64,000 bases of DNA from Streptococcus cristatus (GTDB lineage: Bacteria > Bacillota > Bacilli > Lactobacillales > Streptococcaceae). Both the position numbers and the translations under genes were made by a program. The notes beneath the pieces were generated by a model, which worked only from the letters and a program-made list of their open reading frames with translations, ran no database searches and was not told the origin of the DNA. Shown here one piece after another: positions 49,504 to 60,700 of the stretch (position 1 is its first letter; the number at the start of each line of letters is the position of its first letter). The stretch spans positions 1,267-65,266 of the forward strand of contig NZ_RJPT01000007.1 in the NCBI RefSeq assembly GCF_003943515.1. Direction: 5' to 3'.

Positions 49504-49530
49504 CGACTGTCTTGGTTACAGTCGTTTTTA
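49504..49530 (+). terminator. Rho-independent terminator after rluD
   Basis: CGACTGT and ACAGTCG arms with a 7-nt loop, followed by TTTTTA. Confidence 0.85.
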
Positions 49531-49582
49531 TTTTCGACAAATCATGATATAATAAATAGAATACCCTAAAAGGAAGAGAAAA

Positions 49583-51406
49583 ATGAATTTAGAAGATTTG
49601 AAAAAACGTCAGGAGAAGATTCGCAATTTCTCCATTATTGCCCACATTGACCATGGGAAATCAACCTTAGCTGACCGGATTTTGGAGGCGACTGAGACGG
49701 TTTCCAGCCGGGAAATGCAGGCCCAACTCTTGGATAGCATGGACTTGGAGCGGGAGCGCGGCATCACCATTAAGCTTAATGCTATCGAGCTCAATTATAC
49801 TGCTAAGGACGGAGAAACCTATATCTTCCACTTGATTGATACACCAGGACACGTGGACTTTACCTATGAGGTGTCACGGTCATTGGCGGCCTGTGAAGGC
49901 GCCATTCTGGTTGTGGATGCTGCTCAGGGGATTGAAGCTCAGACTCTTGCTAATGTCTATCTAGCGTTGGACAATGACTTGGAAATCCTGCCAGTTATCA
50001 ATAAGATTGACCTGCCAGCTGCGGATCCAGAGCGGGTGCGGGCAGAGATTGAAGATGTGATTGGTTTGGATGCTAGCGAAGCCGTATTGGCTTCTGCCAA
50101 GGCTGGTATCGGAATTGAAGAAATCCTCGAACAGATAGTAGAAAAAGTCCCAGCACCGACTGGAAATGTTGAAGCACCGCTCAAAGCCTTGATTTTTGAC
50201 TCAGTCTATGACGCCTATCGTGGGGTAATCCTGCAAGTGCGGGTGATGGACGGTGTGGTCAAGCCGGGCGACACTATTCAGCTCATGAGCAATGGTAAGA
50301 CCTTTGATGTAACTGAGGTCGGCATCTTTACACCTAAGGCCGTTGGACGTGATTTCTTAGCGACAGGGGATGTTGGTTATATTGCAGCTTCTATCAAGAC
50401 GGTACAGGATACTCGGGTTGGAGATACAGTGACCTTGGCGAACAATCCAGCATCTGAGCCCCTGGACGGCTACAAGCAGATGAATCCGATGGTATTTGCG
50501 GGTCTCTATCCGATTGAGTCCAATAAATACAATGACCTGCGTGAGGCGCTTGAAAAGCTCCAGCTAAACGATGCCAGTCTGCAGTTTGAACCAGAAACAT
50601 CTCAGGCATTGGGATTTGGATTCCGCTGTGGTTTCTTAGGCTTGCTGCATATGGATGTTATTCAGGAACGCTTGGAGCGGGAGTTTAATATTGATCTGAT
50701 TATGACGGCGCCGTCTGTTATCTATAAGGTTAATCTGACAGATGGTGAAGCTATTGATGTCTCTAATCCGAGTGAATTTCCGGATCCGACCAAGATTGAT
50801 TCCATCGAGGAGCCTTATGTCAAGGCGCAGATTATGGTGCCGCAGGAATTTGTCGGAGCGGTGATGGAGTTAGCTCAGCGCAAGCGCGGTGACTTTGTGA
50901 CCATGGACTATATCGATGATAATCGAGTCAATGTCATCTATCAAATCCCACTTGCTGAAATTGTCTTTGATTTCTTCGACAAGCTCAAGTCCTCTACTCG
51001 TGGCTATGCTAGCTTTGACTATGAAATCTCTGAGTATCGCTCATCCAAGCTGGTTAAGATGGATATCCTCCTCAATGGCGACAAGGTTGATGCCCTCAGC
51101 TTTATCGTTCACAAGGAATTTGCCTATGAGCGTGGTAAGCTGATTGTAGACAAGCTCAAGAAAATCATTCCTCGTCAGCAGTTTGAAGTACCAATTCAGG
51201 CAGCCATTGGACACAAGATTGTGGCTCGTACTGATATCAAGGCCCTTCGTAAAAACGTTCTTGCTAAATGTTACGGTGGTGACGTTTCTCGGAAGCGCAA
51301 ACTCCTAGAAAAACAAAAAGCTGGTAAAAAACGGATGAAAGCGATCGGATCTGTCGAAGTCCCACAAGAAGCTTTCCTCAGCGTCCTGAGTATGGATGAG
51401 GATTAA
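49583..51406 (+). CDS. lepA: Elongation factor 4 (LepA)
   Basis: A 607-aa translational GTPase that back-translocates or remodels stalled ribosomes. G1 [10 protein letters not shown]3 DTPGHVDF and G4 NKIDLP are seen, and the C-terminal region with [16 protein letters not shown] is unique to LepA. AAAGGAAGAG precedes the ATG and TATAAT lies at 49548. Confidence 0.97.
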   Translation: MNLEDLKKRQEKIRNFSIIAHIDHGKSTLADRILEATETVSSREMQAQLLDSMDLERERGITIKLNAIELNYTAKDGETYIFHLIDTPGHVDFTYEVSRSLAACEGAILVVDAAQGIEAQTLANVYLALDNDLEILPVINKIDLPAADPERVRAEIEDVIGLDASEAVLASAKAGIGIEEILEQIVEKVPAPTGNVEAPLKALIFDSVYDAYRGVILQVRVMDGVVKPGDTIQLMSNGKTFDVTEVGIFTPKAVGRDFLATGDVGYIAASIKTVQDTRVGDTVTLANNPASEPLDGYKQMNPMVFAGLYPIESNKYNDLREALEKLQLNDASLQFEPETSQALGFGFRCGFLGLLHMDVIQERLEREFNIDLIMTAPSVIYKVNLTDGEAIDVSNPSEFPDPTKIDSIEEPYVKAQIMVPQEFVGAVMELAQRKRGDFVTMDYIDDNRVNVIYQIPLAEIVFDFFDKLKSSTRGYASFDYEISEYRSSKLVKMDILLNGDKVDALSFIVHKEFAYERGKLIVDKLKKIIPRQQFEVPIQAAIGHKIVARTDIKALRKNVLAKCYGGDVSRKRKLLEKQKAGKKRMKAIGSVEVPQEAFLSVLSMDED

Positions 51407-51578
51407 AGTTGACTTTGAACTCCTGGACTCAGCATTACAAAGAAAAGAAAAAACAGTCGATCTGCTCCTAAAAATAAATAGGGAAGCAATCTTTAAAAGT
51501 TCGATGTTATCTATAATGTTTGGATAGTATGGAAATCTAGATAGTTAAGGCTCATGTAGCCTAAAAAGGAGATTTGTT

Positions 51579-52214
51579 ATGGCAAAAAAACATTTTCTTA
51601 GTTTCTTGACAGTTCTGATTGGTCTGTCTCTGGCTTCTTGTGGCCTTATTAAAAATTATAGTAATCGGAAATCGCCAACTTCTACCAGTACATCTAGTCA
51701 AGTTTCCCAGAAAGATAGCAGCAAATCTGATAAAGCTAGTGACAAAGATGTTTCCACTACGACCAAAACCAAACGCATTGGCTCGGCTGACTATGGTTAT
51801 ATCGATATTCCAAGTAATTGGATTAAGTTCACCGACTTAGATGGTGGCGACAGCGTTCAGTTCACGGATGGCTCAGCTTATAATATCGTTACCATGAATG
51901 GCTATACTAGAGAAAAAGCTCATGTCCAAGATGGGGAAACTTTCAATGCTGAGTTAATTGCCCAGCGACTAGCCTATAGTTGGAATGATAATAAAGATGT
52001 AGAAAAAATGTGGGGAGCAAAATCCACTGTTTCTGGCAATGAAGCTTTCCAACTGAATGTAATTATGAAATCAGGGCAGCTAGTTGTTTCTTGGGTTTTC
52101 CAAAAAGACGACAAAGTATATTTGATCTCTTTTGAAGGCGACCAAAAAACTCTGGCTTCTGTCATCTCATACATAGAGGAAACATGGAGCCTTGATGAAA
52201 AAAGGCCTAGCTAA
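51579..52214 (+). CDS. Lipoprotein of unknown function
   Basis: A 211-aa protein with a lipoprotein signal (lipobox LASC, Cys21), a Ser/Thr/Lys-rich linker (about 30-65) and a globular domain that begins around IGSADYGYIDIPSNW. It is anchored to the outer face of the membrane. No family recognised. AAAAGGAGA precedes the ATG, and a terminator follows at 52234. Confidence 0.82.
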   Translation: MAKKHFLSFLTVLIGLSLASCGLIKNYSNRKSPTSTSTSSQVSQKDSSKSDKASDKDVSTTTKTKRIGSADYGYIDIPSNWIKFTDLDGGDSVQFTDGSAYNIVTMNGYTREKAHVQDGETFNAELIAQRLAYSWNDNKDVEKMWGAKSTVSGNEAFQLNVIMKSGQLVVSWVFQKDDKVYLISFEGDQKTLASVISYIEETWSLDEKRPS

Positions 52215-52233
52215 CAATATTTAAAACTAAGAA

Positions 52234-52268
52234 AATGAGGTCTACCTGAAAGTAGGTCTCATTTTTTT
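52234..52268 (+). terminator. Rho-independent terminator
   Basis: AATGAG..CTAC pairs with GTAG..CTCATT around GAAA, then TTTTTTT. Confidence 0.8.
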
Positions 52269-52318
52269 GAGATTTATGATATAATGCTAACGAAAATTAA
52301 CTGATTAGAAAGTAATTT

Positions 52319-52813
52319 ATGACCCAAGAAATCGACCTTGAAAAGTACCATCAGCTAGCTTTGCAGAAGCAGAAAGAGCATCGAAAATTTTTAGCCAGTC
52401 TCAAGAAAAAGCCACCAAAAAATCTCGATAAGATTGCCCAGCAGATTCATGATGAGGTCTTTGAGGAGATTGACTGTACAGCCTGTGCCAATTGCTGTAA
52501 GACTCTGGGTCCAGACTTTAAGGAAGCCGATATTGTACGTATTGCCAAGTATTTCAAGATGAAGCTGCCGGCTTTTGAAGAGGAATTTCTGCAGGTAGAC
52601 GAAGACGGCGACAAGGTCTTCAAGGCCATGCCTTGTCCTTTTTTAGGTGGAGACAATCTTTGCTCGATCTACGATGTCCGTCCCAAGGCCTGCCGCGAGT
52701 TCCCTCATACAGACCGCAAGAAGATTCATCAGATTAACCATCTGACAATCAAAAATACCCTGACCTGCCCAGCAGCCTATCTCTTTGTGGAGAAGCTACG
52801 GGATAGGTTGTAA
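52319..52813 (+). CDS. YkgJ-family Cys-cluster protein
   Basis: A 164-aa protein with eight or so conserved cysteines: CTACANCCK, CPFLGGDNLCSIYDVRPKAC and a late CPAAY, the pattern of the YkgJ (CxxCxxxCC) family, probably a metal or iron-sulfur site. Function unclear. It has an extended -10 promoter (TATAAT at 52280) and only a weak ribosome-binding site. Confidence 0.88.
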   Translation: MTQEIDLEKYHQLALQKQKEHRKFLASLKKKPPKNLDKIAQQIHDEVFEEIDCTACANCCKTLGPDFKEADIVRIAKYFKMKLPAFEEEFLQVDEDGDKVFKAMPCPFLGGDNLCSIYDVRPKACREFPHTDRKKIHQINHLTIKNTLTCPAAYLFVEKLRDRL

Positions 52814-52897
52814 CATCCCCCTCTAAATCTTGTACAAAAATTCTAGGGCGGAAGTATCTGAAATCTGTTAGACTATAGTCAAGAGGTGAAAAAGAAT

Positions 52898-53731
52898 ATG
52901 ATGCATCAATTCAATCGAACCATGGAATATCTGGAAAGTAAGTTGGACGCAGAAGTGGATTTACAGCAATTTCAGCAGCTATCGGGCTATTCTTATGCTC
53001 TCTTTAGCAGGCTCTTTTCTATTCTAGCAGATATGACTTTAGCAGAATACTTACGCAACCGCAGGCTGTCAGAAGCTGTGACGGACTTGCGGGAAAGCTC
53101 TGAGAAAGTCATTGACATAGCGATGAAATACGGCTATGAGTCTGCGGATGCCTTTAGCGCAGCCTTTAAGAAATTCCATGGTACGACTCCCTCAGAAGTT
53201 CGAAATGGAAAACCTTATCGGGTCTTTCCTCGACTTCAGTTATCCATAAAGATTACAGGAGGAAAGAACATGGATATCAAGATTCAAAAGAAACCTGCTT
53301 TTACCGTGGCAGGCGTCCTATTGGAAGCTATTGACAATAGCCAGTGCCCATCTGCATGGGAGCAGCTTTATGCAAATCACAGCTTTGAAAGTCTAGAGAG
53401 TCTGGGTAGTGGCCAATCTTTTGGCGTCTGCTCGGATGTCAAAGAAGGCGAAATCATCAACTATATGGCTGCCTATGATGTGACGGATAAAGCCAAAGCA
53501 GAAGAACTAGGTCTGTCAATCAAGGAAATCGCAGAAGCTGAATATGCTATCGTACCAGTCAAGGGGGCTATACCAGCCAGCATCCACCATGCTTGGAAAT
53601 ACGTCTTAGAAGTCTTTTTCCCAGAAACAGGTTATCGCCACTCAGGAGCACCAGATTTTGAAGTTTACAGCGAGGGTGATATGTCCTCCCCAGACTATCA
53701 AATGGAACTCTGGATACCGGTGGTGAAGTAG
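52898..53731 (+). CDS. AraC-family regulator with GyrI-like effector domain
   Basis: A 277-aa protein with an N-terminal AraC DNA-binding domain (about 1-105: two helix-turn-helix motifs, including ESADAFSAAFKKFHGTTPSEVR) fused to a C-terminal GyrI/bacterial effector-binding domain (about 130-277). The start ATG 52898 has AAGAGGTG 9 nt upstream; the upstream GTG is less likely. By family it senses small, often aromatic or cationic, molecules. Confidence 0.88.
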   Translation: MMHQFNRTMEYLESKLDAEVDLQQFQQLSGYSYALFSRLFSILADMTLAEYLRNRRLSEAVTDLRESSEKVIDIAMKYGYESADAFSAAFKKFHGTTPSEVRNGKPYRVFPRLQLSIKITGGKNMDIKIQKKPAFTVAGVLLEAIDNSQCPSAWEQLYANHSFESLESLGSGQSFGVCSDVKEGEIINYMAAYDVTDKAKAEELGLSIKEIAEAEYAIVPVKGAIPASIHHAWKYVLEVFFPETGYRHSGAPDFEVYSEGDMSSPDYQMELWIPVVK

Positions 53732-53738
53732 ATTATAA

Positions 53739-53773
53739 ATCAGCCGTTTATTTTTGAGCGGCTGGTTTTTTTG
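53739..53773 (+). terminator. Rho-independent terminator after the AraC gene
   Basis: CAGCCG pairs with CGGCTG across a 12-nt loop, then a run of T. Confidence 0.8.
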
Positions 53774-53780
53774 TGGCTTA

Positions 53781-53789
53781 TGGTATAAT
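53781..53789 (+). promoter_or_regulatory. Extended -10 promoter of the hsd operon
   Basis: TG-G-TATAAT directly after the terminator, about 40 bp before hsdM; the ribosome-binding site (AGGA) is modest. Confidence 0.6.
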
Positions 53790-53826
53790 AGAGTATAAAT
53801 ATATTTTAGATTAATAGGATACAAAG

Positions 53827-56586
53827 ATGAATAAGCAACAATTAGCTGCAAAAATTTGGGAATCAGCCAATGAAATGCGTTCTAAAATAGAAGCCAACGA
53901 ATATAAAGATTATATTTTAGGGTTTATGTTTTACAAGTTTTTATCAGATAAAGAAGAACAATTCCTTTCTCAAGAAGGATATGGTGATGATTTATCAGAT
54001 TTATCAGAGTCTGATGAAGAAACTGTAAAATATATACAAGAAAAAATTGGTTATTTTATCAGTTATGATAATCTCTTTTCTACTTGGATTAAAAAAGGGG
54101 TTGATTTCGATGTATCGAATGTTCGAGATGCCTTGTCAGCATTTAATCGATTAATTGGTAAAGGGCATAAACATGTTTTTGATGGTGTCTTTGATACTCT
54201 CCAAACTGGCCTAAGTAAGCTTGGAGAATCATCTGCTTCTCAGACAAAAGCTATTAGCAGACTTCTTACATTAATTAAGTCAATTCCCATGGAAGGGAGA
54301 AGAGACTATGATGTTTTGGGCTTCATTTACGAATATCTGATTAGCATGTTTGCAGCAAATGCTGGTAAAAAGGCAGGGGAGTTTTATACCCCTCACGAAG
54401 TCTCTGTACTAATCTCTGAAATTGTGGCCCATCATCTCCATGATAAAGATGAGATTAAAATTTATGATCCGACTAGTGGATCGGGCTCTTTGCTCATCAA
54501 CATCGGGCAATCTGCTTCAAAATTTATCCAAGGGGAAAATAAAATCCAATATTATGCCCAAGAATTAAAGAGCAACACCTACAATTTGACACGTATGAAT
54601 TTGATTATGCGAGGGATTTTGCCATCCAATATTATCACTCGAAACGGGGATACCTTGGAGGATGACTGGCCTTATTTTAATGAAAACGATCCTGTTAATA
54701 CTTATAATCCACTCTACGTTGATGCTGTTGTTTCAAATCCACCTTATTCGCAGAAATGGGATTCTGAACATAAAGAAGATGATCCCCGCTACTTTGGTTT
54801 TGGTTTAGCTCCTCGAACCAAAGCAGATTATGCATTTTTGCTTCATGATTTATACCATTTAAAGCCGGATGGCATTATGGCTATTGTTCTTCCTCATGGC
54901 GTTCTTTTTCGAGGGGGCGAAGAAAGAAAAATTCGTATGAATTTAATCGAAAAAAATAAGATTGATGCAATTATTGGTCTGCCTTCAAATATCTTTTTTG
55001 GTACAGGGATTCCTACGATTATTATGGTGCTAAAACAGCATAGAGATAGAGATGATATCTTGATTGTAGATGCCTCTAAAGGCTTTGTAAAAGTTGGGAA
55101 AAACAACCAACTTCGTGCTTCTGATATTAAGAAGATTGTTGATATCGTGAATAATCGTGAAACGATAGAGGGATATTCTCGTCTGGTATCAAAAGAAGAG
55201 CTTCGCCAGCAAGACTATAACCTTAATATCCCACGTTATGTTGATTCATCTGAACCTCAGGAATCTTGGGATATTTATGCTTCTATGTATGGGGGAATTC
55301 CTAAATCAGAACTGGCCAAATTAGATCCTTTTTGGTGCGCTTTCCCTAGTTTATTCTCTGACCTTTTTGAAGATGATGGATCTCCTTATGTCGAGCTTAA
55401 AAGTCCAGACTTAAAACAAGTGATTTTAAATAATGAGGATATAAAAAAATTCTTATCCGATTATCATCAGAGCTTTGAATCATTTTCTGCATACCTATAT
55501 GATTATTTGGTAGTTCAGGCTTTATCTGTTTCTTTACCCCAGGCTGAGTCTGTGATTAGTCAGCAGCTATTCAAGAATTTATATGACTATCCCATAGTTG
55601 ATCCTTACACTGCCTATCAACTTTTAGACGATGGATGGCAGGAAATTTCTCAGGATTTGGAGATGATTCAGACTGAAGGTTTTCAAACTGTTAAACGCGT
55701 GGATCCAAATATTGTCATGAAGAAAAAGAAGGGAAAAGAACCAGAAGAACAACAGGAAGGTTGGATAGGTCGAATACTACCTTTTGAGTTGGTTCAGGAA
55801 GTCCACCTTACAGAAGAATTGGAACAGATAAAAGCGCAAAAAGCTAGGTTGCAGGATATTAAGGATACATATGTTCAATTAATTGATAATCTTTCTGAAG
55901 AAGAAAAAGAACTTCAGATTTTAAATGACGAGCAAGATGGTTTTATCACTAAGGAAGTCAATCTGTTGCTGGAGGATATTTATGCCGAAGTGGATAGCTT
56001 GGAGATTTCGACTTTAAGAACTTATCTCGATCTGTTAGATAGGAAAGCTAAGAAAGCAGAAAAAATGGATTTTATAGCTGCTCACCCTGAAGTATCCTGG
56101 TCATCAATGGAGACATTAAAAGACAAAACTTACGGAGTAGTTAGTGTGAGAAGCTATATCCTGTGGTTGCAACGTCAAACAGTTTTTGAAGAAGGAAGCT
56201 TTGAGGCTACTTTACAGAATGTCATTGAACTTCAAGACGAAGAAAAGCAACTAGCTACTATAGTTAAGGAAGCAGAGAAAGAGCTTCATTTGAAAACGAA
56301 GCAAGTTATTGAAAGCTTGTCAGATGAGGAAGCCAATGAACTGCTTGAGAAGAAATGGATTGTTCCAATCGTTGAGGAGTTGAATCAATTACCAGATGTC
56401 TTATTTACTCAGCTGATAAAACATGTCACAGGAGTAGTTGATAAATACTCGGAAACTTTTGAAGATGTCAACAAGGAGCTAGCAGCTGTCGAGCAAAGTC
56501 TCTCTGATATGATTGACCAGTTGGAAGGGTCAGAATTTGATATGAAAGGATTGAGGGAGTTTCAAAATCTCCTAAATAGAAAATAA
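53827..56586 (+). CDS. hsdM: Type I restriction-modification DNA methyltransferase subunit
   Basis: A 919-aa N6-adenine methyltransferase subunit. An N-terminal HsdM domain (about 5-150), SAM-binding DPTSGSGSLL from D214, and catalytic NPPY at 304-307 are intact. Beyond about residue 490, a further 400 residues, with coiled-coil-like stretches (about 660-720 and 830-919), make it much longer than the usual 500-540 aa. The gene is AT-rich. It ends 1 bp before hsdS. Confidence 0.93.
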   Translation: MNKQQLAAKIWESANEMRSKIEANEYKDYILGFMFYKFLSDKEEQFLSQEGYGDDLSDLSESDEETVKYIQEKIGYFISYDNLFSTWIKKGVDFDVSNVRDALSAFNRLIGKGHKHVFDGVFDTLQTGLSKLGESSASQTKAISRLLTLIKSIPMEGRRDYDVLGFIYEYLISMFAANAGKKAGEFYTPHEVSVLISEIVAHHLHDKDEIKIYDPTSGSGSLLINIGQSASKFIQGENKIQYYAQELKSNTYNLTRMNLIMRGILPSNIITRNGDTLEDDWPYFNENDPVNTYNPLYVDAVVSNPPYSQKWDSEHKEDDPRYFGFGLAPRTKADYAFLLHDLYHLKPDGIMAIVLPHGVLFRGGEERKIRMNLIEKNKIDAIIGLPSNIFFGTGIPTIIMVLKQHRDRDDILIVDASKGFVKVGKNNQLRASDIKKIVDIVNNRETIEGYSRLVSKEELRQQDYNLNIPRYVDSSEPQESWDIYASMYGGIPKSELAKLDPFWCAFPSLFSDLFEDDGSPYVELKSPDLKQVILNNEDIKKFLSDYHQSFESFSAYLYDYLVVQALSVSLPQAESVISQQLFKNLYDYPIVDPYTAYQLLDDGWQEISQDLEMIQTEGFQTVKRVDPNIVMKKKKGKEPEEQQEGWIGRILPFELVQEVHLTEELEQIKAQKARLQDIKDTYVQLIDNLSEEEKELQILNDEQDGFITKEVNLLLEDIYAEVDSLEISTLRTYLDLLDRKAKKAEKMDFIAAHPEVSWSSMETLKDKTYGVVSVRSYILWLQRQTVFEEGSFEATLQNVIELQDEEKQLATIVKEAEKELHLKTKQVIESLSDEEANELLEKKWIVPIVEELNQLPDVLFTQLIKHVTGVVDKYSETFEDVNKELAAVEQSLSDMIDQLEGSEFDMKGLREFQNLLNRK

Positions 56587-56587
56587 G

Positions 56588-57703
56588 ATGACGGAAGAAA
56601 GAAAAGCACCATCTATTCGTTTCAAAAAATTTTCAGGTCAAAATGCGGAAGCTTGGGAACAGCGGAAGTTGGGGGAGGTCGTGGAAGTTAATAGTGGAAA
56701 AGATTATAAACATCTGTCTACGGGTACGATCCCTGTCTATGGTACAGGTGGGTACATGCTTTCTGTTTCAGAATCACTCTCAGATGTTGATGGCATCGGT
56801 ATTGGTAGAAAAGGAACGATAGATAAACCATATATTTTAAAAGCACCATTTTGGACTGTTGATACTTTATTTTACTGTATACCAAAAGATGCTAATAATC
56901 TTTATTTTGTTTATTCTGTTTTTAATAATGTTACTTGGAAAAATCTTGATGAATCGACAGGGGTTCCATCTTTGTCAAAAATTGCTATCAATAATATTCA
57001 ATCCTTTTTCCCCACCCCTCCTGAACAAAGGGCCATCGGTTCCTTCTTCCAAGAGCTGAATCATCTCATTACCCTTCAACAACGTAAGCTAGAAAAAAGC
57101 CGTCGTATCAAAAAGGCCATGCTACAAAAGATGTTTCCAGAGAATAAACAAACTGTTCCGGCTATTCGTTTCAAAGAATTTTCAGGTCAAAATGCGGAAG
57201 CTTGGGAACAGCGGAAGTTGGAGGAGTGCACAGAAATATCTGCTGGTGGAGATATTGATAAATCTAAATTATTGAATAAGGGTAAATATCCGGTGATTGC
57301 CAATGCTCTTACAAATGATGGAATTATTGGGTATTATAATGATAGCTATAGAATAGAGGCTCCTGCAGTTACAGTAACAGGCAGAGGTAATGTTGGAGTA
57401 GCAAAAGCTCGTAACGTAAGTTTTACTCCTGTTGTGCGTCTTTTATCATTAAAATCAGAATATGATGTTATTTTTTTAGAGAATGCTATAAATATCCAAA
57501 ATATTGTAATTGAATCAACGGGAGTTCCCCAGTTAACTGTTCCCCAGCTAGGTAGTTATAAGATTTTCTTCCCCACCCCTCCCGAGCAAAGGGATATTGG
57601 CAGCTTCTTCCAAGATCTGGACAAGTTCATTGCCCTTCAACAGCGTAGACTGGACAAACTGCTGAATTTGAAAAAAGCTTTACTTGAGCAAATGATGATG
57701 TAA
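56588..57703 (+). CDS. hsdS: Type I restriction-modification specificity subunit
   Basis: A 371-aa subunit with two target-recognition domains (about 20-165 and 200-345), each followed by a conserved helical region (FFQELNHLITLQQRKLEK and FFQDLDKFIALQQRRLDK). A 60-bp repeat lies at the start of each half. Together with HsdM it recognises a bipartite DNA site; the site cannot be predicted from sequence. Confidence 0.93.
   Translation: MTEERKAPSIRFKKFSGQNAEAWEQRKLGEVVEVNSGKDYKHLSTGTIPVYGTGGYMLSVSESLSDVDGIGIGRKGTIDKPYILKAPFWTVDTLFYCIPKDANNLYFVYSVFNNVTWKNLDESTGVPSLSKIAINNIQSFFPTPPEQRAIGSFFQELNHLITLQQRKLEKSRRIKKAMLQKMFPENKQTVPAIRFKEFSGQNAEAWEQRKLEECTEISAGGDIDKSKLLNKGKYPVIANALTNDGIIGYYNDSYRIEAPAVTVTGRGNVGVAKARNVSFTPVVRLLSLKSEYDVIFLENAINIQNIVIESTGVPQLTVPQLGSYKIFFPTPPEQRDIGSFFQDLDKFIALQQRRLDKLLNLKKALLEQMMM
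56613..56672 (+). repeat. hsdS internal direct repeat, copy 1
   Basis: Sixty bp identical to 57162-57221 except for one A/G difference; encodes the FSGQNAEAWEQRKL stretch just before the first target-recognition domain. Confidence 0.9.
57162..57221 (+). repeat. hsdS internal direct repeat, copy 2
   Basis: Same sequence as 56613-56672 with one substitution, just before the second target-recognition domain. Confidence 0.9.
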
Positions 57704-57714
57704 AGGAGTTACAG

Positions 57715-60700
57715 ATGACTGTTTTTAGCAAAGAAGCTGATTTTGAACAGGCCTTGATAGAGGTACTTTTTACCAAGGGCTGGGAAAAAGAAGTCCTCTA
57801 CTACCCCACAGAGCAGGATCTGATTGAGAATTGGGCTAAGATCCTCTTTGATAACAACCGTGAACGTGACCGTCTCAATGACCAGCCTTTAACAGACGGT
57901 GAAATGGCTCAGATTTTAGAGCAGATTGAAAATCTCCGAACACCACTAAAACTGAACGGTTTTATTAACGGAGGTTCTGTCTCAGTCAAAAGAGACAATC
58001 CAGCAGATCCTGAGCATTTCGGAAAAGAGATCAGTCTCAAAATCTATAACCGTAAGGAGATTGCTGCAGGTTCAAGTCGCTATCAGATTGCAAGACAACC
58101 TCAATTTCCAACAAAATCTCCCATTCTCCATGATAGACGAGGCGATTTGATGCTTTTGATTAATGGCATGCCAGTCTTTCACTTAGAGCTAAAACGCAGT
58201 GGTGTTCCAGTCAGCCAGGCTACAGTACAAATCGAAAAGTATGCCAGAGAAGGGATTTTCACAGGGCTCTTCTCTTTGATTCAAATCTTTGTGGCCATGG
58301 AGCCGAATGAAACTGTCTACTTTGCCAATCCAGGACCGGATGGACGTTTTAATCCAGATTATTATTTCCATTGGGAAGATTTTAATAATGAGTTAATCAA
58401 CAACTGGAAAGATATTGCTGTTTATCTTTTGTCAATCCCGATGGCGCATCAGCTAATCGGTTATTACACTATAGCTGACCAGTCGGATGGAATTTTAAAA
58501 GTTTTACGTAGCTACCAATACTATGCAGTTGCAGCAATTTCTGACCGGGTAGCTAAAAATAAGTGGGCTGATCGCAATCAGCTTGGTGGTTTTATTTGGC
58601 ATACAACAGGATCTGGCAAGACCATGACTAGTTTTAAAGCTGCCCAGCTAATTGCTAACTCAAAAGATGCAGATAAAGTAATATTTTTATTGGATAGAAT
58701 TGAACTAGGTACTCAGTCTATAAAAGAATATCGAGGTTTTGCAGAGGAGAGAGAATCAGTTCAAGAAACAAAAAATACCACTATGCTCAAGACTCGCTTG
58801 AAAAGTAAGTCTCCCGAAAATACTTTGATTGTTACCTCCATTCAAAAAATGAGTAATATCAAAGAGGAGGACGGGCTGACCGATGCAGAGCTGGAAGAGA
58901 TGAGAAAGAATAGGATTGTATTTATCATCGATGAGGCTCATCGCTCTACTTTTGGCGAGATGATGATTACCATTAAAGAGACCTTTCCTCAAGCTCTGTT
59001 CTTCGGTTTTACTGGTACGCCTATTAAAAAGGAAAATGAGCGAAAAAAGAATACAACAACTTCGATTTTTGGTCAAGAATTACATCATTACACCATCGCG
59101 GATGGAATTCGCGATAAAAATGTTTTAGGTTTTGATCCTTATAAAGTCTTAATCTATAAGGATCGTGAAATCAGAGAAAAAGTAGCCCTAGATCAGGCGA
59201 ACGCTTCTAGTGTAGAAGAAGCAGTTAGTAAGCCAGAAAAGAGTAAAGTCTACTATCACTTTATGGATGGTTCAAAAGTCAAGATGGCAGGCTTTATGAA
59301 TAGAAAAGAGAAGTACATCAAAGGAATTGAAGACTACATACCAAAAAATCAATATCTAACACCTGACTATCAGAAAGCTGTTGCGAAGGACATCTGTGAT
59401 AATTGGCTAACCTTGAGTCGTAACGGAAAATTCCATGCTATTTTTGCAACTAGCAGTATCCAAGAAGCTATTTCTTATTATCGATTGCTGAAAGCAATAA
59501 AGCCTGAGTTAAGAGTAACAGCGTTATTTGATCCAAATGTTGATAATAATGACGACTTTGATTTTAAAGAAGATGCTCTTGTAGAGATTCTAACGGATTA
59601 TGAGAAACAGTATGGTCAACTTTACACTTTGGCATCTCATGATCGTTTCAAAAAGGATGTTTCTAATCGTTTGGCGCATAAACACCAGCATAAATGGATT
59701 GAAAGAGAGCCAGAAAAGCAATTAGACTTACTTATCGTTGTAAATCAAATGTTAACAGGTTTTGATTCTAAATGGGTTAATACTCTTTATGTAGACCAGT
59801 TGATGAAGGATGAACTGATTATCCAAGCATTTTCTCGAACCAATAGGATTTTTGGAGAGGATAAACCATTTGGTACCATCCGCTATTATCGTAAGCCTCA
59901 CACTATGGAACGGAATATTGAAGACGCAGTTCAGCTTTATTCAGGCGACAGTCCTGTAGAGCTTTTTGTCAATAAGTTAGATCAGAATTTAGTAATGCTA
60001 AATGCTCTTTTTTATCAGATTCGAGAAATTTTTGAAAATTCCGGTGTAGAAAATTTTGAGAAACTTCCTGCTGAGAGAAGTGAAAAAGCAAAATTTGCTA
60101 AACTATTTAATTCGTTTAACGATTATCTTGAAGCAGCTCGGATTCAAGGCTTTAAATGGTCTAAATTACACTACGAAATTTCAAAAGGTGCTGGAAAGAA
60201 AAAATCAGTAGTGGATGTAGTATGCGATGAGACGACGTATAACATTTTAGTTATTCGCTATAAGGAACTGATGAGTAATGGTGGTGGAGGCAAAGGTCCA
60301 GGTGATGTACCATTTGATTTGTCAACCTCTATACTTGAAATAGATACTGGAATGATTGATGCTGATTATATGAATTCTCGTTTCCAAAAGTATATTAAAG
60401 CTTTAGGAACGGAGGAATCTGAAAGTCTTTTGAATGAACTGCACAAAACCTTTGCAACCCTGACACAGGAAGAGCAAAAAATTGCAAATTTAATCTTACA
60501 CGATATTCAAAATGGGGAGATAGAGGTAGATAGTACACTAACACTTCGTGACTACATTAATGACTATCAGGTTCAAATTCATTATGATCGAATTAAACGT
60601 TTAAGCGATACCTTTGGTCTTGATGAAGAACTGTTAAGACAAATGATGTCTATGAAGTTGACTGAAACAACATTAAATGAATTTGGTCGTTTTGATCTTT

